From Trichopria drosophilae (Eukaryota; Arthropoda; Insecta; Hymenoptera; Diapriidae), in assembly GCA_030407085.1 (NCBI GenBank), contig CM059585.1, positions 68,560,501 to 68,624,500 on the forward strand: a stretch of 64,000 nt of DNA. The letters run 5' to 3'. The position numbers were made by a program, and so were the translations under genes. Position 1 is the stretch's first letter, and every line of letters starts with the position of its first letter. Below are positions 55,489 through 64,000 of this stretch, piece by piece. The notes below the pieces were generated by a model. That model searched no databases, was not told the origin of the DNA, and saw nothing but the letters and a program-made list of their open reading frames with translations.

Positions 55489-56483
55489 TTTCTTATGACT
55501 TGATCAAACACCTTATATGCTTTATTTCCGTCACTATAACCGACGATCATTTTTGTTGAATTCATCTCCCACTTACTTCTTTGGCTGTTCGGAATATGTA
55601 CGTAGCAAGTGCTGCCAAAATCCTTAAGATGACCAACAGACGGTTTTTCTCCATACCATAATTCATATGGAGTCTTGCCATTCAACGAATTCGACGCGCT
55701 CCTATTTTTAACATACACAGCGTTTGCCACAGCTTCGGCCCACAAATACAACGGCAACTTTCTTGCATGAAGCATACTTTTCGTTGATTCAACAACCGTC
55801 CTATTTTGTCTTTCTATATATCCATTTTGCTCGGGAGCTCTAGGTGTACTAAATTCATGTTTAATATCGTTCAGTAACAAGAATGCTTTTATACCATCAT
55901 TAAAAAATTCCTTTCCACAGTCAGTTCTAAATTTAATTAAATCCACCTTACTGTTATCAGCTCTAACATCAGCATAGAATTTTTGAAAGGCTTTTAATAC
56001 ATCAGATTTGTCTTTAACAAAATACACAAAACAATATTTCGAAAAATCGTCTTTTAACAGGAGAAAATAATTAGCTCCACCTATTGAGCTCTGGCTCATT
56101 TTCCCCCAAAGGTCAGCGTGAAATATTTCTCCCGGACATTTAGCTCTGACTGCTTCATCTTTCGGAAAGGAATTTCTGTGCTGCTTCCCTAAAACACATC
56201 CCTCGCAAAATGGATTTTCATTATTCAAATTTTCAACATTTAAATCGTCAACAGATTTTTCTCGAATCATTTTTCTCAAGGTTTGAAAATTTACGTGCCC
56301 TAACTGTTCATGCCAGTCTACTAACGAACTCGAAACTGCAACATTAGCTTCACTACAATTGAATACTGGCAAAAAATTCAAACTATACAATTTTGCATTA
56401 TTTCGTACCTCATCTACAATTAATTTATTGCTTTTATAAAATAGAATTCTTTTTTTACCACCTTCTTCAAAAATTACTCTCAT
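55489..56483 (-). pseudogene. Copia C integrase
   Basis: The frame starts at 56483. SLVDWHEQLGHVNFQTLRKM and CEGCVLGKQHRNSF give HHCC; FHADLWGKM Asp1; FRTDCGKEFFN Asp2 (DCG where most copia have DNG/DSG); PEQNGYIERQNRTVVE the Glu. Then LWAEAVANAVYVKN and MIVGYSDGNKAYKVF. It is open for over 330 codons and only enters SINE sequence after VFDQVIRK at about 55488. It would have inserted element cDNA; truncation of RT makes the element non-autonomous. Confidence 0.85.
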
Positions 56484-56559
56484 TCCTTTTTCAGACGAAC
56501 GCGCGATTGATAAGAGATTTTTATATATTTCAGGTACATACCATACATCACAAATAGTG

Positions 56560-57115
56560 TGAGTAGTGTACGTGCCATCAGAATTCGAAACCTTTACGTC
56601 AATATCACCAATCCCATTTACCGTGACAAGATTACCGTTCCCAATTTGACCTTGTTTACGTCATTATTAAACATTTTTAGTTTCTTAAACCAATCGCGCT
56701 TCATGCACAAATGTTCCGACGCACCGGAATCAGCAAACCACATGTCTCCTACATCGAAATTATTTTCAGATACGTGTTCTACATTAAATAATTCGGCGTT
56801 ATCGTTCTCATGCGAATTTTCGACAACAAGAGAGTAATTTTCATTGTTTTTCTTCGTTTGTAAATATTTCCTTTTCTCAGGTCAATCGCGAGCCCAATGA
56901 CCCGCTTTTTTCTTACAGAAATGACACGTGCCGCGTTTTACAAATTTTTCCGACTTACCAACGCATAACTGTTTATTTACAGGGCCTTTCGTGCCTCCGG
57001 CATAATATGCTTCATACCCGTCGCCCGTGTTTACATTCAAACTACGCATAGTCAAAAGGCATTCTTCGTTTACAAGATAATCGGTCAATTTAACTAACTT
57101 GATTTTCTCGAGCAA
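56560..57115 (-). pseudogene. Copia C Gag zinc knuckle and protease
   Basis: 57115-56882 (77 codons) ends with CHFCKKKAGHWARD, the copia knuckle with its last Cys just past a TGA (frame broken there). Further on, at about 56765-56700, the minus strand reads DMWFADSGASEHLC, the protease D-S-G-A-S site. Several stops (near 56610 and 56640) follow before the integrase frame. The N-terminal two thirds of Gag are missing. Confidence 0.7.
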
Positions 57116-57309
57116 AAAATCTCGTTTGTATACGACACGCTCAAAATTATATAAAATTAGAAGAATCTGGTGTATTTGCTACTTCCTGTTCAGTGACGTT
57201 TGCATTCGGCCTTAAGCCCAATACTCAGAAGTATGATTGCACATGTATGCGTTCACATTTTTTGAAATTTTTAAAATTGGTGGTCATTACATATTTTCCA
57301 CTTGACAAA

Positions 57310-57545
57310 TTGGCGTCAGCCTTCGTTTGCACGAACTGAACGTCGCGAAGGTTCCGAGTTCGAATCCCCGTCCGTGCAATTTTCTCTGCTTGCCACCAGT
57401 GTGGAATAACCAGGGAATCTTGCTGGGCGAAGGTTCGAATTTGGGACCGGTGCCGACTCCTGTCGGCAGTTATAGGTACCGGCAGCGTCTTTTCCAACTC
57501 TCGCTCAATTTTGCGAGAGTCGTTATCTCAAAAATACTATGACAA
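57310..57545 (+). repeat. Possible second tRNA-derived repeat
   Basis: GAGTTCGAATCC at 57356-57367 within GGTTCCGAGTTCGAATCCCC is a near-perfect B box, followed by another GGTTCGAAT at 57432. A hairpin ACTCTCGC...GCGAGAGT lies at 57497-57520. No clear A box, so a tRNA fragment or SINE remnant rather than a functional tRNA. Confidence 0.35.
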
Positions 57546-57629
57546 GGACAGTGTTCTCAAAAGTAACAATACCCGATAGATGCGGTGCCAGGATATTTTC
57601 CTATATTTTCATGCCATTTACAAATATAT

Positions 57630-57980
57630 AAGTACCCAGGTATTCATGGTGGCCGATTATGGGGTCTAAGTAATGCGCCATGAGGGTTTTCATGTTATCA
57701 GCTAAAATTCGAGTACCAGGTTTTCTGGGTATCCTATTACGGGGTCTAGGATGCACACTCCATGCTTTTTTTATACTATTAGCAGAAATACGTGCTCTAT
57801 GTGTTCAGGGTCCCAGATTAGGGGGTCCAGATATTGCGCTCCGTGGTTTTTCAGCTTATTAGCTAAAATACGTGGACCAGGTGTTAAGGGTCGCTGATTA
57901 CGGGGTCTATGAAGTGCACTCCGTGCTTTTCTATGTTATTAGCAGAAATACGTGTACATAGTGTTCAGGGACGCCGATGT
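57630..57980. repeat. 80-bp tandem repeat, four-plus units
   Basis: Units begin at about 57640, 57720, 57801, 57881 and 57961 (GTGTTCAGGGTC-type), alternating in a TTATTAGCAGAAATACGTG / TTAGCTAAAATACGTG core. They share GGGTCGCTGATTACGGGGTC with the dispersed foldback repeat. Confidence 0.85.
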
Positions 57981-58440
57981 AACCTATAAAATTTTTAATG
58001 CTTTAATAGTTTCTCGATACCCTTTACATTATTGTGTTAACTTGCAATTCCTTATATTGCATTAATTACATGTTCCAGTGATTTAGTAATAGACTGTAAT
58101 TAATGTAGCGTATCGCATTTAATTCAAATTCGTATAACATTAAAAATATTCATTGTTGTAACTACAAACACTGAGCAATTGTTACTGAAGTGAAACACCT
58201 ATATCTGCCCCCCCCCCCCTACTTCGGACAATATTTTAGATTGCCTTTGAGTACCATTGCATAATTAGAAAACAAAAGAATTTGTACTAAATAAAGAAAA
58301 ATGAATTCCGATTTCATACCTGTGGCCGTAGCATATTAGACATGAAATGCATATAGGTCGTTACTTCGATTCCCATCCGTACAGGGTCATTTTTAAAATT
58401 ATGTTTAATTAGAAATTCGTAGATTTTAGAGATGTCTAAC
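57981..58440. other. AT-rich stretch with a poly-C run
   Basis: Nothing coding; (C)12 at about 58208-58219. Confidence 0.5.
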
Positions 58441-58930
58441 AATATGTCACGTCGTGAGGAAGGTTAGTCACTGTTAGAAAAGATCCCCGCAGGGGACTTG
58501 TGGAAGAGAGCGGAGCGGGTTATCTCCGTCCACAATTTAATTGTGGAAGAGTGAGGGGTCGAAGTGCCCAAGCTCGAAGAGGAGCAATGCTTTTGAAAGA
58601 TCCGCTTCTCTTAGCAAGTTTTGAGAATTGACGACCTCACGGACCCGATCGTTCGGCTGGTCTGTGCCGACGAATGCCTGATCGTGAAACGACTCGAGAG
58701 ACCCACCGTACTGGGGAGCTAGGGTACGGTGTCAAGCCCCTGCCGGCGGGTTCCACACGGGGGAGCGCTACGGCGTGCCGTGTCCGTGCAGGCAGTAACC
58801 GCAGAAAGGGTTGGCCTCTAGCGGGCCGTGGCAACGTTAGAAAGGTTCTCTGAACCAACAGAAGCATCAAGGCAGGCAGCTTGTTGCTAATAAATGTGGT
58901 AGCTGACTTGTTGTATATCTTTTTTAAGTG
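58441..58930. other. GC-rich, strongly structured segment
   Basis: A sharp GC island with several short hairpins (for example GATCCCCGCAGGGGA at 58483, GGTTCTCTGAACC at 58842 and paired CACAATT/AATTGTG at 58541-58554). It resembles a structured UTR of a non-LTR element, but no coding part adjoins and I cannot assign a family. Confidence 0.35.
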
Positions 58931-59705
58931 TGCACAACCAACGGTGCTGGCGCATCACTAAAATTTGGCCCCATTCCCCCATGGGGGGGGGGGTGCCTTA
59001 AACCCGAACGGGAGGCAAGACACCTTAAATAACTACACTCAAGTGTTAGAAAAGATATGTATACTCCGACATTAAAAAACGAGTACACCCAACAGTACAT
59101 TTTTTCCACCCGGTGGAAGAAACTAATCTTCCGGACGATCGTCACGTCATGTTAGATTTCTGTATATAAGATAAACCATATATACTTTATTAACGTATCA
59201 CAATATGATTCGTCTACGTAAATCCGGCTCGTAATACTGCTGAGTTACTTTAAATATATATGTCTGTTGTTTCATATATTTTCTGCTGACGGGAGTACAG
59301 CATGAGCCTTCAGCTTAAGAGAAATAGATCCGTTCAATGATAAACTTCATGTTTCCATATAAACACTATCTTGTATTTGTATTCATTTACACCATTCGTA
59401 GGGCACAATAGACGCCAGAAGGCGTCTATGTGACGGATACGTTTACGTACCACCCTCTAAACTAACTAACTACACCATACGTAGATACTACATGACTGTA
59501 GTTTTCTTTCTTAACTTCAAAATATTTTGAATAAGGGCAGTCAAGTTTTTAACAAGTTAATTGGAGGGATGTTTGGAACAAGAGCCTATACATATTAGCG
59601 ATGTTGCTTTCATTTTTAAACTTCCTTACGTATGATTTAATGTAATTAAATCTTATTTGTATGAAAGAAATGTTTAGAATTACTTTTTATTATTGTTTTG
59701 AATTA
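58931..59705. other. Unassigned stretch
   Basis: (G)10-11 at about 58983-58993; otherwise AT-rich with no recognised gene. Confidence 0.4.
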
Positions 59706-59717
59706 TCATTCCTTTTT

Positions 59718-60290
59718 AGAAAGATATGGTGTTAAGAATGTATAGAAAGTTCCTCTGCATATCAAACTTGAATTGATGAAGCAACTTGTTAAAACTATCG
59801 ACAAAGAAAACGCTGCTTTAGATACTTGCAAAGGATATTTAAAACTGCATCTACAGCTAAATTGAGGGAAGGTATCTTCGATGGACCTCAAATCCGCCAA
59901 ATGTTTGGAGACGAAGAGTTTGTCAAACATATGAATGATACAGAAAAGGCGGCCTGATTCAGCTTTAAAGATGTCGCAGAAAAATTCTTGGGAAATAACA
60001 AAGATTAAAGACACATCGTAGAAAATATGGTGGAAAACTTCAAAAACTTAGAGTGCTTAATGAATTCGAAATTTCACTTTCTTTATTCATATGTTGATGA
60101 ATTTCCGGAAAATCTCAGGCATTTGTGACGAGAACGGCGAAAGATTTCATCAGGATATGAAGGACTTGAACGGAGATGGCAAGCAAACTGGGGCCCGATG
60201 TAATGGCGGACTACTGCTGGATGCTGATTGGGGAAAGAGACCAAAAAGGCCAAAAGCGAAATCCGTGACACAGGTCGTCCGACGACATAC
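59718..60290 (+). pseudogene. Relic of a multi-copy arthropod protein family
   Basis: Plus-strand pieces in shifting frames: VPLHIKLELMKQLVK, IFDGPQIRQMFGDEEFV, ENGERFHQDMKDL and MADYCWML. In order and spacing these match a family I know only as uncharacterised, multi-copy arthropod proteins with a conserved 'GERFHQD...MADYCW' end. Many stops and frameshifts; no flanking repeat ends were identified. The name of the parent element, if any, is unknown to me. Confidence 0.5.
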
Positions 60291-61437
60291 GCGTTCGCAA
60301 GCGAAAACCAATTTAGTTTTCTTTGATGATATAATCTTCAGTTCAAGCCATACGAACTTTTTCAGTCGTTTCCCATCTCGGTGAAACCTTTTGATCACAA
60401 AACCGTCCTTACAGACAAAGATATTTAGGGAACGGGGTCTATTCTTTATTACAGATTCGAGTACAGCGGATCAAACAAACATACCAATCGAGTGGTCTCA
60501 TCCAAAGAGAAATCATATTCTCATTTTTTAAGATTTTACCGCTATGCGATCAATTTTGATGATGTAATCTCTGAAATTCAACGAGCGAGGCCTATTTTGT
60601 AAGGCCGAGTGATGCTCAGTGGATGAAAGTATCGAGAAATTATATGATCTCATCCAGAAAGAAACCAAATTTACGTATTTCATGCCTTTATGTCCGTTGT
60701 TTGTCCATTTTGTGGATGATATCTCCAAAATTAAAAGTATGAAGCCTACTTTTTATTTTGGATTCTTATTTATTAGATGAAAATACATAGAAATAGTGTA
60801 GTCATAACTCGAGACAAGAAATATTCTCATGTTTGATGCATTTTTTGGCTATAAAATAACATTGGTTTGACCTTGTTTTTTATATTATCTCAAAATTCAA
60901 GGTGCAATGCTTACTTGTTATTGCAAATTCACGTTCACCGGATGAAAATACGTAGAAATAGTAAGGTCCCAATTTGTTAAAAGTCATATACTTGTTCTTT
61001 TACGTCTTTATCACCATAAAATCGCGATTTTTTACAGTTTTCTTGAGGTTTGGAAAGCACTATTTTTTAATGCAAATTCCAGTTCAGAGGGTCGAAAAAC
61101 ATTGGACCTAAATGGTCCAGTCCTCGGAACATCCCAATTTTTTTTTTGTGGGCCTATGTTATTATTTGGCGGATCCAGTTGGTTTGGACACCGCCTTTCG
61201 CTTTTTGTCAAGCATTATTCGTCTCCTAATCTCTCTTTCTGTTATTAAAGACCACGCCGCCTCTTTTCATAATTTTATTAAACAAAAAGCTGTTACAAAA
61301 TCACGCCAAAAACGTGGTAAAAACCGGTTAAAGAATACCAATTAATGTGATTGGTGCTCTTCCAAAATCGAAATTAACTGTTGTTGGGGATTAACCGGTA
61401 AATAATTAACTGTTCACAGTGTGTGCTGTTAGAATTA

Positions 61438-61438
<1 letters not shown>
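60291..61438. other. Unassigned stretch
   Basis: 60440-61100 holds loosely repeated CAGANGGATGAAA-AT-like words spaced about 120-190 bp apart (60618, 60772, 60938), perhaps an old degenerate tandem repeat. No genes recognised. Confidence 0.35.

Positions 61439-61439
<1 letters not shown>

Positions 61440-61501
<62 letters not shown>
61440..61501. repeat. (GA)n microsatellite
   Basis: About 30 uninterrupted GA units; it produces an artificial Arg-Glu repeat in a plus-strand frame. Confidence 0.95.
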
Positions 61502-61505
<4 letters not shown>

Positions 61506-61569
61506 ATTAATGATAATTATATTTTTAGTATTATATTTACCGGTAAGATATTATTTAATAGAAATATGT

Positions 61570-62290
61570 ATATACACAGGGTGTCCGATTTGAATACCTC
61601 ACCTGAAATATTTTGATAAGTAAATGTTGTAGAGAAAAATGTTTAAAACAAAAGTTGTTCAGGACGAAGGGGGTAATAATTGTACATTTTTGTTTCTGAC
61701 CTTAAGGACAATGTCCAAGGTTATTTGAAGGTGATATTGATTTTTTAAAATTTAAACTCCTATTTTTTACACCAGATTCGGAAAGAGCCGGAAATTCTAC
61801 GTCCGAATGTGATATGACCGATTTTTGGCGAAGGTTATTTCAAGGCGAAACTTAAATCTTCCAAAACAACGAAATATCTCAGCGGGAGTACATTTTCGGG
61901 AAAAATGTTTCAGACAAATTTTTAAGGATGTTTCCCTGGCTGTTTAATAGTACCATTGTATTTGACCTTGAACATGCTCTTGAAGAATATTTCAAGGTCA
62001 AGTTTATTTTCTTCAGAGGGAAGTCCTATTCTTAACACCGGATTAGGAAAAACCGGGAACATTCCGTCCAAAATGCTACTTTATAATTTGCTGATATGAA
62101 GGTCAAATGTTCAATCATCCGGAAGCTTATCTTTAAACTTTAGATTCATAGGCAAACAAATACTTGGGTAGGCCTTGGTACCGACGAACTTTTACCATTT
62201 TCACCTTGAGGTCAATTTTTAAGGTCATTCCTAGGTCAATGCGATCTCCCTTTATTAACTAGAAAACCTGACTTTCGTCGCAAATCTCAC
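61570..62290. repeat. Degenerate AAGGTCA/TCAAGG repeat region, possible MITE
   Basis: Starts with CAGGGTGTCCGATTTGAA, a phrase typical of the ends of some insect non-autonomous DNA elements. It contains many AAGGTCA/AAGGTTATTT words at irregular intervals (61720, 61840, 61960, 61996, 62210, 62235). No right end or target duplication could be defined. Confidence 0.4.
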
Positions 62291-62383
62291 TGTATCTTAG
62301 AATTATTTTAAATACTTGCATTTCGCAGGCCTACCCGCTATATCGCGAAACAAGGAAGGAGGGGAGAAAGATAACTGGGTTGT

Positions 62384-62416
62384 GCATATAAATAAATAAA
62401 TAAATAAATAAATAAA
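62384..62416. repeat. (AAAT)n microsatellite
   Basis: Seven to eight AAAT units. Confidence 0.9.
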
Positions 62417-64000
62417 GGGGTCCTTATTATTTCCTTCGCTGGCCTCTTTTTGTTATTAACTCAGGTATGCTGTTGGGTTTGGACAAGACGTCTTGAATCC
62501 TGTGGTTTGATCGATAGACTGCTCGATAGACCATTGGTTGTAGAATAGACGAACTTGTCTGGTTGATTCGTGTGATTGCCTCGAAAAACTTGAACAGCCT
62601 GAATCACCCGAATAGCACGAACAGTCTGAATCGCTCGGAAAATCTATCCTCGATCAACCTTTTTGCTGCACGCACCAGCGTATTTATGGTGGAACATAGC
62701 TTTATCTTCGCTTTCAATTTTTCCCCTTCTATTTTGAAAATGGTGGATTCGTGTATTTTTGGAAATTGGCCAAGGAGGAAGCACGCATTAACAACTGCTT
62801 TTACAATATTATAAGATACGGTGTTGTAGATAGTAGTTTAGAACGTAGTCGTTTTCCCTTGTCTTTGTAAAAAAGTTTAAAAGCGGGTAACTTCGCCATT
62901 TTCTGATTTATGGCGAATAAAGGTTTCAAGAAAATCTTATTTGAGGCGGGTACGTTCTAACATGTTGTGTCTACGCGATCTGAACGCTACATTACAAAAA
63001 GGGGCTCGTTTGTCTGTTACCAACATAAAATTATGATTGTTTTCGGATTGTGAACGCATACAAAAAAGGGTAATTGCGCTAGTTAAGGGTCGTAACAACC
63101 CCCCCCCCCCCTCCCCACCTTGGTCGAACTTTGGCCCTCCAACGTTCCGTGCACATGCGGAACAAGTATTCGTGTTACAGTTTTGTATTGACCGCGCCGA
63201 TACAAATTTTTTTTCATTTTTTTATGAAATGCCAAATGGCTTATCAATGAAATCTCGATCTAACTTAGTTTTCTTGTTATGGATATTAGATGTGCTCTCG
63301 AATGTGTTGCATGAATTAGTAGTGTGAAATAAAAACAAGGTATTTGGAAGTTTCTGCTTATTGGTAATTGTGGTACGTTATTTTGAAGATTGTACAATAT
63401 TTTACACGATGGTTCTTCTTGAAGTTTATGCATAAATTGTTACTATATCTACATTTTCTATGATATATCTATGTTATCGCTGTGTATACGGTATATACTA
63501 TTTTTAACAATTGACATATGTAGTAAAAAATACTTCTGGGAGTAAAAAAGATATTTCCGGTAGTTTTCGGTATTTGACATTTTACGCTACCTAAGTTCTT
63601 GGGTGGTATCATCAAATGCGCTTTTCGGCGTGGTATAACGATATGAGATTGAATATTTCTAATATCACAGAATCCGGCAGATTTTCTCTTTTTCCTTTAA
63701 TACATACATATACAGAAGAGTATTGTAGTGGTTAAATCGTTGGCTTAATCTTATTCGTAGTAGGAATCGTGAAGTATCGAAAAAAAAGTTGTTGAAATTG
63801 TGCATGTTAAAAATTAGGAAGGTTAAAAAATGGGTGTATTTTACGTGACCAACAAATAATTTGATTATAATGATTATTGTGTTAATGATTTTTGGAATTT
63901 GTTAAAAACTTATAACAAATGATTTTCAAACAAGACAAATTCGACATTTATCAATTTTCCAAGTGCATGACATCTCGCTCTCCACCATATTGTGGCAAGG
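62417..64000. other. Unassigned stretch to the window end
   Basis: (C)13 run at about 63100-63112. Frames at 62563-62814 and 63037-63327 (plus) have no recognisable domain. Otherwise AT-rich. Confidence 0.4.

Larger units (their letters stand above)
54448..57115 (-). mobile_element. Copia element C, truncated, interrupted by a SINE
   Basis: Minus-strand copia Gag zinc knuckle, protease, integrase, linker and RT fingers are present in order from 57115 to 54448, with no LTRs. RT is cut after the IFMEQP region and Gag begins part-way. The linker is split by a SINE-like insertion at about 55110-55488. Confidence 0.75.

Noticed and set aside
57325..57385. A functional tRNA gene
   Set aside because: Only the B-box half is convincing; no matching A box or acceptor pairing.
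57630..57980. CRISPR array
   Set aside because: An 80-bp tandem array without distinct spacers, in a eukaryotic context.
61419..61616. Plus-strand frame with long Arg-Glu repeat
   Set aside because: It is simply the (GA)n microsatellite translated.

Overview
The window looks like a repeat-rich, gene-poor stretch of an insect nuclear genome, most plausibly hymenopteran (ant, wasp or bee relative). This rests on AT-rich spacer DNA, intron-like coding relics, and BEL/Pao, Ty1/copia, R4/Dong, Kolobok and Transib-like elements together. Species is not determinable from the sequence alone. No intact single-copy host gene could be recognised; nearly all coding signal belongs to transposable elements, most of them broken by frameshifts, stops or nested insertions. 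There are no rRNA operons, CRISPR arrays or bacterial-style operons.

Layout. 1-4770: the 3' end of a GC-rich LTR-type element (zinc-knuckle ORF, polypurine tract and LTR start near 1167), then AT-rich DNA carrying a two-exon minus-strand relic (3110-4060) that resembles the C-terminus of a Transib-like transposase family. 5400-7340: a DNA segment with repeated GGGGTAGACTGTGACA-like words and a frameshifted pseudogene of a multi-copy Cys/His protein family. 9700-11770: a dispersed repeat split by a TTAA-flanked, piggyBac-like non-autonomous element that is itself mostly a 1.05-kb palindrome; the matching empty site survives at about 49.09 kb.

11776-31347 is one four-element nest. A minus-strand BEL/Pao retrotransposon holds a 3.55-kb Transib-like element (5-bp CGGCG target duplication, CACAGT ends) in its left LTR and an R4/Dong-type non-LTR retrotransposon in its right LTR. 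The Dong-like element in turn carries a complete copia-type element (303-bp LTRs, CCACT duplication) in its 3' UTR. 31980-42200 is a second composite: BEL/Pao integrase and gag relics flank a Kolobok-like transposase gene into whose stop codon a full copia relative (33854-38299, CTTAC duplication) has inserted. 51050-53702 is a second, end-to-end Kolobok copy with TTAA flanks. 54200-57120 contains a LINE RT scrap and a third, truncated copia element interrupted by a tRNA-derived SINE.

The remainder holds foldback MITEs, an 80-bp tandem repeat (57630-57980), a Jockey-like RT relic, an arthropod multi-copy pseudogene (59718-60290), microsatellites and AT-rich DNA in which nothing was recognised. 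The elements do not work as a pathway; their relations are insertional, and the nesting order gives a relative chronology. The most interesting material is the RSS-heptamer-like Transib element, the palindromic TTAA element with an in-window empty site, and a motif close to the YY1/PHO consensus that recurs across unrelated repeats.
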